Source: Streptomyces sp. WM6386 (GTDB lineage: Bacteria > Actinomycetota > Actinomycetes > Streptomycetales > Streptomycetaceae). Taken from it: 21,866 bases of DNA. Made by a program: the position numbers and the translations under genes. Positions 1 through 8,718 of the stretch are shown here, one piece after another (the stretch's first letter is position 1; each line of letters opens with the position of its first letter). The stretch is taken from positions 1 through 21,866 of the forward strand of contig NZ_JXTE01000100.1 of assembly GCF_000972385.1 (NCBI RefSeq). The letters run 5' to 3'. The notes beneath the pieces were generated by a model that worked only from the letters and a program-made list of their open reading frames with translations, did no database searches and had not been told where the DNA came from.

Positions 1-2
1 CC

Positions 3-77
3 CCCGGCGAGGTCTTCCCCCGCCGCAAGCCCGCCCCGCCGCCCTCGAACCCGCCGCAGCAGCTCGCCGCGGGCTGA
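3..77 (+). CDS. C-terminal tail of an unidentified protein (partial)
   Basis: An open frame enters from the left edge and ends at a TGA at 75-77. The readable tail is 24 residues, basic and then proline-rich (PRRKPAPPPSNPPQQLAAG at the end). Codons are strongly G/C-ending, as in a real Streptomyces gene. Nothing in this piece identifies the protein; most of it lies outside the window. Confidence 0.5.
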   Translation, partial: PGEVFPRRKPAPPPSNPPQQLAAG

Positions 78-142
78 GCAGCGCCCGGGCCGTTCCCCGC
101 GCCCGCACGCACCCCCGGCCCCGCCCGCGTCCGGTCCGTGGC

Positions 143-154
143 TACCCTGGACGC
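143..154 (+). promoter_or_regulatory. -10 box of a probable leaderless promoter
   Basis: TACCCT at 143-148 fits the TAnnnT pattern of Streptomyces vegetative -10 boxes. Exactly six bases separate it from the ATG at 155, so transcription would begin at the start codon. There is no Shine-Dalgarno sequence in front of that ATG, which agrees. No good -35 is visible. Confidence 0.45.
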
Positions 155-334
155 ATGGACTACGTCTCCGCGCTCGTGCCCCCGGTCGTCATGGCCGTGC
201 TCTTCATCGGCGTGATCAGGGTGATCGTGAAGACCCAGGGCGGGGCCAACAAGGCCAAGGAGGACGCGGCCGTCGACGCGGTCCTCGCGCGCGTGGAGGG
301 CACCAAGCAGTCCTCCGCGCACAGCGACGCTTAG
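155..334 (+). CDS. Small single-pass membrane protein, 59 aa
   Basis: This short gene starts at ATG 155 and stops at TAG 332-334. The product begins MDYVSALVPPVVMAVLFIGV. Residues about 6-25 form one hydrophobic membrane segment, followed by a basic stretch (RVIVKTQ) and a charged tail of about 30 residues that is probably helical and cytoplasmic. I do not recognise a function. Support for its being real comes from the -10 box placed for a leaderless start, strongly G/C-ending codons and the strong terminator immediately downstream, which makes it a self-contained transcription unit. It could be a small regulatory or scaffold membrane peptide, but nothing in the sequence says so. Confidence 0.75.
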   Translation: MDYVSALVPPVVMAVLFIGVIRVIVKTQGGANKAKEDAAVDAVLARVEGTKQSSAHSDA

Positions 335-358
335 CCTCCCGGCCACCGCACCCTCACC

Positions 359-399
359 GGCGTACGACTCTCGTTTTCCGAGTCGTACGCCCTTTTTGT
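359..399 (+). terminator. Intrinsic terminator after the small membrane protein
   Basis: A perfect 12-base inverted repeat, GGCGTACGACTC at 359-370 and GAGTCGTACGCC at 380-391, encloses a 9-base loop. A T-run (CTTTTTGTT) follows directly. This is a textbook rho-independent terminator, with an unusually clear T-tract for such a GC-rich genome. Confidence 0.9.
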
Positions 400-409
400 T
401 CCTGTTTGC

Positions 410-466
410 CGGTTAACCGCACGTCCGGCAGGCCAATGACGGTTTCTCCCACTATTGTGCTGAGCT
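410..466 (+). promoter_or_regulatory. Probable promoter of the BlaI-type gene
   Basis: TATTGT at 453-458 is a plausible -10, 8 bases before the GTG start at 467, so the message would be leaderless or nearly so. A perfect 10-base palindrome, CGGTTAACCG at 410-419, lies about 34 bases upstream of the -10 and could be an activator or autoregulatory site. No convincing -35 was found. Confidence 0.35.
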
Positions 467-910
467 GTGCCTCGCCCATTGGGAGAACTCGAAGACGCGG
501 TCATGACGCGGGTGTGGAAGTGGAACCGCCCGGTGACCGTTCGAGAAGTCCTGGAAGACCTTCAACGGGAACGGTCCATCGCCTACACCACGGTGATGAC
601 CGTTTTGGACAATCTCCATCAGAAGGGTTGGGTGCGACGGGAGGCCGAAGGGCGTGCCTATCGATATGAAGCCGTCTCCACCCGGGCCGCCTACGCCGCG
701 GCGCTGATGAACGACGCCTGGTCGCAGAGTGACAACCCCGCCGCCGCTCTCGTCGCGTTCTTCGGCATGATGAGCGAGGAACAGCGTCAGTCGCTGCGGG
801 ACGCCGTACACATCGTCCAAGGACCGGAAACCGTCGAAGCCCCCCGGGATACCGCTGCCGAAACCGGTCGTGAGAACCCCGGCTCGGCACCGGAGGGCAA
901 CGGGCGATAG
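467..910 (+). CDS. BlaI/MecI-family winged-helix regulator, 147 aa
   Basis: The protein matches the BlaI/CopY family of winged-helix DNA-binding repressors. Residues 4-70 carry the family signature: the opening PLGELEDAVM, then VTVREVLEDL, and the recognition region IAYTTVMTVLDNLHQKGWV at about 38-56, followed by a wing (EGRAYRYEAV). Residues 75-118 form the helical dimerisation part; the tail from about 119 is polar and disordered. Classical BlaI proteins repress beta-lactamase genes and are cleaved when a BlaR1 membrane protease senses beta-lactams. No BlaR1/M56 protease or beta-lactamase gene is nearby, so this is an orphan regulator with an unknown signal. The GTG at 467 is chosen because the family consensus begins right there. 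The stop lies 9 bases before the acetyltransferase gene, so the two are probably co-transcribed. Confidence 0.9.
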   Translation: MPRPLGELEDAVMTRVWKWNRPVTVREVLEDLQRERSIAYTTVMTVLDNLHQKGWVRREAEGRAYRYEAVSTRAAYAAALMNDAWSQSDNPAAALVAFFGMMSEEQRQSLRDAVHIVQGPETVEAPRDTAAETGRENPGSAPEGNGR

Positions 911-919
911 CGTCCGCAC

Positions 920-1468
920 ATGTCAGCAGAGAGCTCGTCCGCGCGGAGTCCCGAAGTCAGCGCAAAAGCCATCACGGTCCGGCGGGCCCGCACCAGCGAT
1001 GTCCCGGCCGTACGCAGTCTCCTCGACGAGTACGTCCGCGCCCGCATCCTGCTCGACAAAGCCACCGTGACGCTTTACGAGGACATCCAGGAGTTCTGGG
1101 TCGCCGAACGCGATGACAACGGTGAGGTGGTCGGCTGCGGCGCACTGCATGTCATGTGGGAAGACCTCGCTGAAGTGCGCACTCTCGCCGTGAAGCTCGG
1201 ACTGAAGGGTGCCGGTGTCGGTCATCAGCTGCTGGAGAAGTTGCTGCACACCGCGCGCTGGCTCGGTGTTCGCCGGGTTTTCTGTCTGACCTTCGAAGTG
1301 GACTTCTTCGGCAAGCACGGCTTCGTCGAGATCGGCGAGACTCCGGTCGACACCGATGTCTACGCGGAGCTGCTGCGTTCCTATGACGAGGGTGTCGCGG
1401 AGTTCCTCGGTCTCGAACGAGTGAAACCGAACACCTTGGGCAACAGTCGGATGCTTCTGCATCTGTGA
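920..1468 (+). CDS. GNAT amino-acid N-acetyltransferase (short ArgA-like), 182 aa
   Basis: This is a GCN5-related acetyltransferase. Residues 18-60 form the N-terminal strand-helix part (ITVRRARTSDVPAV), residues 85-110 carry acetyl-CoA binding motif A (RTLAVKLGLKGAGVGHQLL, with the GxGxG pyrophosphate loop), and 121-138 carry the motif-B-like FCLTFEVDFFGKHGFVEI. The FF-x-x-HGF stretch and the length resemble the short, stand-alone N-acetylglutamate synthase type of actinobacteria, which acetylates glutamate or glutamine at the first step of arginine synthesis. That substrate is inferred by resemblance only; there is no arg gene nearby. The first 17 residues are Ser-rich and probably disordered. 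ATG 920 has no clear ribosome binding site and follows the BlaI-type stop by 9 bases, suggesting translational coupling. Confidence 0.85.
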   Translation: MSAESSSARSPEVSAKAITVRRARTSDVPAVRSLLDEYVRARILLDKATVTLYEDIQEFWVAERDDNGEVVGCGALHVMWEDLAEVRTLAVKLGLKGAGVGHQLLEKLLHTARWLGVRRVFCLTFEVDFFGKHGFVEIGETPVDTDVYAELLRSYDEGVAEFLGLERVKPNTLGNSRMLLHL

Positions 1469-1513
1469 TCGTCATGCCCTATTCCATGGGGCGGCCCTGC
1501 CCAGGTTCCCTAT

Positions 1514-1538
1514 GTCCGAAACGCGCATGTTTCCGGAC
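1514..1538 (+). terminator. Possible weak terminator hairpin after the acetyltransferase gene
   Basis: GTCCGAAAC at 1514-1522 pairs with GTTTCCGGAC at 1529-1538 through a 6-base loop with one bulged base. There is no T-run, as is common for Streptomyces terminators. It lies 46 bases after the acetyltransferase stop and before the lsr2 promoter, which is where a terminator is expected, but the call is tentative. Confidence 0.3.
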
Positions 1539-1598
1539 CGGAGCTGGCCAGTCCGTCTCTCCCAGGGGTTTGTGTTTTCCCAGCAAAAGCGGTTTGCT

Positions 1599-1627
1599 TT
1601 CCGACGTACTGCAGTACTGCATATAAC
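1599..1627 (+). promoter_or_regulatory. lsr2: lsr2 promoter with a tandem palindromic operator in the spacer
   Basis: The best promoter in the 225-base gap before lsr2 is TTCCGA (1599-1604), a 17-base spacer and TATAAC (1622-1627), placing the transcript start near 1634 with a leader of about 60 bases. The spacer contains two perfect tandem copies of GTACTGCA (1606-1613 and 1614-1621). These create two overlapping perfect 12-base palindromes, GTACTGCAGTAC (1606-1617) and TGCAGTACTGCA (1610-1621). An operator exactly between -35 and -10 is a typical repressor position. The bound protein is unknown; the nearby BlaI-type regulator and Lsr2 itself are candidates by position only. Confidence 0.5.
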
Positions 1628-1693
1628 AGGGGGCGGCGAAACGGCGGACGCCGCAGACCCCAGTCCCTCAAGTTATCGATGAAAGGAAATCCG

Positions 1694-2029
1694 GTGGCAC
1701 AGAAGGTTCAGGTCCTTCTTGTCGACGACCTCGACGGCGGCGAGGCGGACGAGACCGTGACGTTCGCGCTGGACGGCAAGACGTACGAGATCGATCTCAC
1801 GACTGCCAATGCGGACAAGCTCCGTGGCCTTCTCGAGGCCTACGTGAAGGGCGGTCGTCGCACCGGAGGCCGCGCTGCGGGAGGCCGCGGAAAGGCGCGC
1901 GTCACTTCCGGCGGCAGCCAGGACACCGCGCAGATCCGCGCGTGGGCGAAGGAGAACGGTCTCGAGGTCAATGACCGCGGCCGTGTTCCCGCGTCCATCC
2001 GCGAGGCCTACGAGAAGGCCAACGCCTGA
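1694..2029 (+). CDS. lsr2: Lsr2, nucleoid-associated xenogeneic silencer, 111 aa
   Basis: Lsr2 is the actinobacterial counterpart of H-NS: it oligomerises, bridges DNA and silences AT-rich, often horizontally acquired, DNA; in Streptomyces it represses many specialised-metabolite clusters. Residues 2-60 form the N-terminal dimerisation domain (AQKVQVLLVDDLDGG, VTFALDGKTYEIDL). Residues 53-70 are a Gly/Arg-rich basic linker. Residues 76-111 are the DNA-binding domain, with the RGR clamp at 95-97 that inserts into the minor groove. The length fits the family. GTG 1694 is chosen because GAAAGGA at 1681-1687 is a good ribosome binding site 6 bases upstream, and family members begin MAQKVQVLLVDD; the in-frame ATG at 1679 would include the ribosome binding site in the coding region. 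The gene ends only 9 bases from the stop of the convergent minus-strand gene. Confidence 0.95.
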   Translation: MAQKVQVLLVDDLDGGEADETVTFALDGKTYEIDLTTANADKLRGLLEAYVKGGRRTGGRAAGGRGKARVTSGGSQDTAQIRAWAKENGLEVNDRGRVPASIREAYEKANA

Positions 2030-2038
2030 GTGCGACGC

Positions 2039-2764
2039 CTATGAACAGGCGGGCGGCTGAGCGCGGGCGCGCAGCCGCAGGCGGTGGCAGGACGTCGCCA
2101 CCGTGGCCAGCAGCCTTACGAGATCGGGGGCGCCCCCACCGCCCCCCAAGGCCGACAGCGTCGGCAGCGAGGTCTCGACCTCGCACCCCGGCACGGGGGG
2201 CCGCAGCCACACGGCGGCCCCCTGCAAGGCACCGGAGCGGCCGGCGGGAAGCGGTCGCGATCCGGTAGGGCCCGGCTCGGGAAGACACCGCGCGGCGCCG
2301 GACCCGGGCGCGAGAGGACGTCGTACGACGTCGGCGGATCCCGGCCCGGGAAGAAGCCGTACGACTCCGGCGGGCGCCCCCGGTGCGGGAGGCAGCGGTG
2401 CGTCCATCACCCCGCCCTCGCCGATCGCCGCCAGATCGAGCGGTAGCGCGCCCCACTCCAGCCAGTCCAGCACCCCCGGCACCTCGTCCGCGCTGCCCGC
2501 GGCCAGCAGCAGCCGCATCCGGTCGCCCTGTACGGCCACCGGGGAGCCCGGCGCCAGATGGCGCAGGCCGGCCCGGCCCGCCTCGAGCGGCACGTCCAGG
2601 ACGTCGAAGCGCGGGCCCACGGAAAGTCGCAGCGGAGATCCCGGGGGCCCGGGCACCGTCGGCCATCCCAGTTCGTTCTCGTACCACCGGCGGACCTGAT
2701 CGCTCGACTCGAGCGGCCGGCGGGGGAAGGGGACCGTGGTGACCGGGGGGACTGTGCCAACCAT
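2039..2764 (-). CDS. Proline-rich Streptomyces protein of unknown function, 241 aa
   Basis: I recognise this as a protein that sits next to clpC and lsr2 in Streptomyces genomes but has no established function. Residues 13-125 look like a folded domain (FPRRPLESSDQVRRWYENEL, then RFDVLDVPLEAG at 52-63 and VLDWLEWGALPLDLAAIG at 98-115), reminiscent of the N-terminal part of bifunctional primase-polymerase proteins of actinobacterial plasmids, though without visible catalytic motifs. Residues 121-180 are a low-complexity Pro/Gly/Ala region. Residues 183-231 are again ordered (AAVWLRPPVPGCEVETSLPT, DLVRLLATVATSCHRLRLR). ATG 2764 is chosen because GGAGG lies 11 bases upstream, a slightly long spacing, and similarity starts soon after. 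The frame stays open upstream to 3211, but that part reads like non-coding sequence. Transcription is divergent from clpC. Confidence 0.75.
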   Translation of the reverse strand: MVGTVPPVTTVPFPRRPLESSDQVRRWYENELGWPTVPGPPGSPLRLSVGPRFDVLDVPLEAGRAGLRHLAPGSPVAVQGDRMRLLLAAGSADEVPGVLDWLEWGALPLDLAAIGEGGVMDAPLPPAPGAPAGVVRLLPGPGSADVVRRPLAPGSGAARCLPEPGPTGSRPLPAGRSGALQGAAVWLRPPVPGCEVETSLPTLSALGGGGGAPDLVRLLATVATSCHRLRLRARAQPPACS

Positions 2765-2870
2765 GCCAAGTGAAACCTCCGGAAGGACGCCCGAGTTACG
2801 CTGGGTGTTCCCGCAGTAGCGCAGAGTTCCGAAAGAGGGGGCGTTCGGGGGTGTGGCGCGGCGCAAGGTT

Positions 2871-2884
2871 GTTCGCCCGTAGCG
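2871..2884 (+). promoter_or_regulatory. ClgR-type binding site 1 upstream of clpC
   Basis: GTTCGC (2871-2876), five bases, then GCG (2882-2884) matches the GTTCGC-N5-GCG motif I recall for ClgR, the activator of clp and lon protease genes in Streptomyces. It is one of two copies in the same orientation in the clpC upstream region. Confidence 0.6.
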
Positions 2885-2976
2885 GAGGGAACCGGTGCGC
2901 TCGGCATGGAGTGTCCGTCCCAGCGGGTAAGACATCCCTAGTGGGAGGGGGCGACACGCAGGACAGGACGTCTCAC

Positions 2977-2990
2977 GTTCGCCATCGGCG
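2977..2990 (+). promoter_or_regulatory. ClgR-type binding site 2 upstream of clpC
   Basis: GTTCGC (2977-2982), CATCG, GCG (2988-2990) is a second exact match to the GTTCGC-N5-GCG pattern. It starts 106 bases after the first box, about ten helical turns, so both could present on the same DNA face. Possible -10 boxes follow at 3000-3011, the right distance for an activator site at or just above -35. Confidence 0.6.
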
Positions 2991-3022
2991 TACTGGAGGT
3001 AGGGGTAACTGCCTGGCCTGCG

Positions 3023-3048
3023 GGAACATCGTCTCGCACCATCGGGTT
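3023..3048 (+). promoter_or_regulatory. Sigma-R-type promoter of clpC
   Basis: GGAAC (3023-3027, preceded by a further G), exactly 18 bases, then GTT (3046-3048) matches the GGAAT/C-N18-GTT promoter recognised by the thiol-oxidative-stress sigma factor SigR in Streptomyces. From established knowledge clp chaperone-protease genes belong to that regulon. The predicted start is near 3054, leaving a leader of about 140 bases before clpC. Confidence 0.6.
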
Positions 3049-3194
3049 GGAGCAGATGTCGGCGTTCGGGGTCAGGAGGCCATCGACGGTGTCGGCAGTT
3101 GGAATGAGCGGTCCCCGCTTGCGGGACTAAGCTGCGGAAGGACAGGGAGGGGAAGTTCCCCCCACTGCCTGACCGCTCTGAGGAGCGATTAACG

Positions 3195-5723
<2,529 letters not shown>

Positions 5724-5744
5724 CCCCCTCGGGGATTGCGCGGA

Positions 5745-5779
5745 GAAGGGGCCGGTGCCGTGGAGGCGCCGGCCCCTTC
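5745..5779 (+). terminator. clpC terminator
   Basis: GAAGGGGCCGGTGCC (5745-5759) pairs with GGCGCCGGCCCCTTC (5765-5779) around a 5-base loop: a 15-base stem with one G-U wobble, 21 bases after the clpC stop. No T-run follows, as is usual for strong Streptomyces hairpin terminators. The opposite strand can form the same stem, so it may also stop transcription arriving from the NACHT-derived gene. Confidence 0.85.
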
Positions 5780-7671
5780 GGCGTGCGTGGCGGGGGCCGT
5801 CACCCCGGGCGCCTTGTCAGGGGACTCGACCGTGACGTCCGCGTCCGGGAAGACGTCCCGGTACCGGTCGACCTCGATGGTCCGGTCCGGGGCGGGGGCC
5901 AGGATCACCTTGACGACGCGGGGGCAGCACAGAGCCAGCCTTGACAGTTCCTCCCTGCCGTTCAGTTGTGTCACCCGCAGTACCTCGACGCCCGGCATCT
6001 GCGGAGTGTCGTCAAGGAGGTCCAGCACCGAGTTGTGCAGGGTCAGGTGGGTGAGCCGCGGCAGCCGTGCGATCGCTTCCCAGTCCCTTCGCCACAGACG
6101 GCCGGGGCGCGACCCCAGGTCGAGGGCCCGCAGCGTGGGCCACTGGCCGATGTCCTCGAGCCCTCGGCTTTCCACCGCCCCGTGGGACAGGAACAGGAAC
6201 TCGAGCGGAGCCGTGGTGGGGAGGAACATGGACAGGGGGACGCCCCAGGAGAGTTCTCCGTCGAGTCCCAGGTGGCGGAGCCCGTGGCATCGGTCCAGGC
6301 CGGTGAACTGGGCGCCGCGACCGGTCCAGCACATGTGAAGCTCGGTGAGCTGCGTGTCGGCGAGCGGTGACAGGTCTGCGATCCCGGGACAGCGGTGCAG
6401 GTGCAGATAGGTCAGACCGGGCGCGGAACGCAGCGGCGTCAGATCGCTCAGCAGGGTGTTCTCGTAGACCACCAGGTGACTGAGGGACTCCTTGCTCAGC
6501 GCCGCGAGGAGGGGTGCCGGGTCGTGGGTCCCGTTGAAACGGACCCTGGGCCGGGGGCCGAGCCGGGGCAGTGCGCGCAGCTGGGCTTCCTCCCGCACCG
6601 TGATGAAGAGGTCGGCGGCGGCCACGTGCGCAAGGACCTCGTCGGCGTATTCGTCTGCGTCGAACTGGATCCAGGCTCCGACGAGTTGTGAGCGCACCGC
6701 CAGATCGGGGTGGCTCCGGAACTCTTTCAGGACGGGCAGCGCCCCCTCGGTGCCCACCAGTGCGGCCGTGCGCGTCACCGCGGCCGCCTCCGCCGCGGTC
6801 AGCCTTTCCGGCCCGGGCAACAGCTCCAGGATCAGTGGGCCGGCCTGGGCGAGGACCTGTGCCTCCGCCTTGGTCTGCGGCGGTATCAGCAGGGCCGCCC
6901 GCTCCTCGACCTCCGCCCGCACCTGTGGGAGCAGGGACGTCGCGTCCTCCAGGCAGGCCAGGGCCAGCAGATCGGTGCGGGTGTGGCCGAGGGGTTGTGC
7001 TGCTCGGCGACGTGGGGAAGGTAGCGGCGTTCGAACGCGGCGTCGCGGGTGTCGGGGCGGGGATGCGCGTGATCAACTCGTCGAGCCGGGCGATCAGTTC
7101 CGACTGGACGCGGGTCTGCTCCACCAGTGTCCGCGCCACGAACGTGGACCGGCGTGTGAAGAAGTCCAGGATGTGGAGGCAGGCCCACTCGGTCGCGGAG
7201 TCGAGGAAATGGGCGGCGTCGGTGGAGAGGCCGACGGGTGGGGGTGCCTGGGCGCGGAGCTGTCGGGCGAGTTCGCGGTGGCCCAGGCGTACGGCTTGTA
7301 CGTCGTCCATGTCCAGGTCGCCGAGGGCGAGAAGGCGGGCGGTCACGGCGTCGGTGACCGCTGGTTCCTCGTCGGCGGGGAACGGGGGTTCGCCGGGGGA
7401 GTCCGCCGCCGCGCCGACCAGCCGTCGGGCCAGGGCGCGGACCTCCTTCTCGCCCAGCGTCCGCTTCTCGCCGCGGAAGGAGACCAGGGCGGTCAGGCGT
7501 ACCGGCTTGTCGACGAGGCCCGCTCCCGGGGCGTCCGCTACGAAGAGTTTCCGTACGAGGGAGGCCACCAGGCCGGACGCGAGCTTGCTGCCGAGTACCG
7601 CCGGATCCATCCGCCCCACCCCCGTGATCACGCGAACGAGGGTGAGGCTACCCGGAGTTGGGCTGGGAGAT

Positions 7672-8268
7672 TCAGGACAGCTGGCCGTCGTAGTCCGGGA
7701 GCTTGTACGTCTTCTCGGCGTGGCCGCCCGACAGGTCGGTGGCGCTGTTGCCGATGTTCGCGATGATCGTGTAGCCCTTCTTCTCGATGGTGACGCGCTG
7801 GGCGGTCTTGTAGGCGGCGACGTCCTTGAAGAGGTCGATGAAGCTGCGGACGTAGAGGCCGGAGACGTCGTAGCCGACGTGATCGAGGTTGTAGTCGGTG
7901 ACCGAGTAGATGATGCCGGGGCGGGCTGTCACGAAGAAGAGGGATACGCCGTGGTCCTGGGCGTATTCCGCCACGTCCAGGACCGGCTCGTTGGCCGGCT
8001 GGGGGTAGCTGAAGCCGAAGTCGGTTTCCAGGGTGGTGTTGTCGATGTCGAAGACGATGGCCTGCTTCTCGCCCGGCTTGGCGGCGGCGATCCGCTGCTT
8101 CAGGTACGGCAGCGCCTGGTCCATGACCGTCCGGCAGTCCTGCTGCCAGGTGGTGTAGTCGACGTCTTCGGTGGTCGCGGCCTCGGCCGGGGCGGCCAGT
8201 GACACGAGGGCCGCCGTGGAGACGGCGGTGACGGCCATACGGCGCACCAAGGGGCGTCGGTTCGTCAT
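7672..8268 (-). CDS. Secreted HAD-superfamily acid phosphatase (class B/plant-type), 198 aa
   Basis: Residues 1-31 are a signal peptide: basic start RRPLVRR, hydrophobic core AVTAVSTAALVSLAA, cleavage after AEA. The mature part has the HAD motifs: motif I FDIDNTTLE with nucleophile D74 and acid/base D76, motif II FVTARP with T114, a motif III lysine likely K154 in AAYKTAQR, and motif IV region NIGNSATDLSGG with D178. This matches the HAD acid phosphatase family that removes phosphate from small molecules outside the cell; the substrate cannot be read from sequence. ATG 8268 has GAGAGGA about nine bases upstream. The gene is divergent from the M23 peptidase gene, and its stop is 61 bases from the start of the broken NACHT gene on the same strand. 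Confidence 0.88.
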   Translation of the reverse strand: MTNRRPLVRRMAVTAVSTAALVSLAAPAEAATTEDVDYTTWQQDCRTVMDQALPYLKQRIAAAKPGEKQAIVFDIDNTTLETDFGFSYPQPANEPVLDVAEYAQDHGVSLFFVTARPGIIYSVTDYNLDHVGYDVSGLYVRSFIDLFKDVAAYKTAQRVTIEKKGYTIIANIGNSATDLSGGHAEKTYKLPDYDGQLS

Positions 8269-8718
8269 CTGTGGGGGGTCCTCTCACGTCAGTAACGCTG
8301 CCGTTGTCGCGTGCATGTTCGTTGGCGTGGGTGGCGCGAGGGGAACCGTAGGGTTACTGGGGGGTAAGTGCCAAGAGGTGTGCGTCACATGATTTCGGGG
8401 CCGGGGCTCCGAGGGCCTGGGTGGCCGGTGATATGACGCACAGGCGATTTGTCCGTTACTAGGGGGAATAGTGGAAAGCCCGGATTGGGCAAAAAGGACT
8501 TTCGTCCCAGAACTACCGGGAAGGTTATGCCGTCCTGGGTGGATTCGTTCCAGATACGCGCTCTGTCAAGAAGCGGGAAGTTTTGGGGTGAAGTACTAGC
8601 TTCCGTCGTAGATCGGCGGTTTGGGGCTTCCGGGACCTCGGGGTTACCAAGGGATGCCCCATCCGGTGACGGCTTGTGCGCCGGGTGGCTTTTCTGTCCC
8701 CGTCCCCATGAGGTTTCG
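8269..8718. other. 450-base divergent intergenic region with no recognised gene
   Basis: The gap between the phosphatase (-) and M23 peptidase (+) genes contains a strong long-range inverted repeat at 8379-8442 and several smaller hairpins toward the peptidase: GGACTTTCGTCC; a GGGGC/GCCCC pair ending near 8660; and CATCCGG pairing with CCGGGTG near 8661-8689. It could be a long structured leader for the peptidase. I looked for the conserved blocks of the ydaO c-di-AMP riboswitch, which controls wall hydrolases in Streptomyces, and did not find them. No promoter could be fixed with confidence. Confidence 0.5.
8379..8442 (+). repeat. Long-range inverted repeat upstream of the M23 gene
   Basis: TGTGCGTCACAT (8379-8390) and ATATGACGCACA (8431-8442) are inverted copies matching at 11 of 12 positions, with 40 bases between them that are themselves GC-rich and self-complementary. 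Either the arms are two operator half-regions or they form the closing stem of a structured RNA of about 64 bases. Confidence 0.55.

Larger units (their letters stand above)
2765..3194. other. Divergent control region between the proline-rich gene and clpC
   Basis: This 430-base gap has no convincing gene. It holds two ClgR-type boxes (2871-2884 and 2977-2990), possible -10 boxes after the second (TAGGGG at 3000-3005, TAACTG at 3006-3011), a sigma-R-type promoter (3023-3048), an imperfect hairpin (3111-3127), a 13-base palindrome (3149-3161) and the clpC ribosome binding site AGGAG (3181-3185). All point toward clpC; no clear promoter for the minus-strand gene was identified. Confidence 0.6.

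Noticed and set aside
2886..2910. ECF-type promoter GGAACC upstream of clpC
   Set aside because: The distance to the next GTC is 19 bases or more, too long for the usual 16-17 base spacing.
3101..3126. Second sigma-R promoter starting with GGAAT at 3101
   Set aside because: No GTT occurs 18 bases later; the element at 3023-3048 fits exactly instead.
6012..7631. A single 539-residue protein from the N-terminal frame of the NACHT gene
   Set aside because: Family similarity ends at about 7058; beyond that the frame gives Pro/Arg/Gly-rich nonsense, while the matching continuation lies in other frames.
8449..8718. N-terminal extension of the M23 peptidase
   Set aside because: It would bury the signal peptide in the interior and lacks G/C-ending codons; ATG 8719 has a ribosome binding site directly before the signal peptide.
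8269..8718. ydaO-type c-di-AMP riboswitch before the M23 gene
   Set aside because: Streptomyces wall hydrolase genes can carry it, but the conserved GAATCC, GGAACC and GACAGCTAAC-like blocks are not present.
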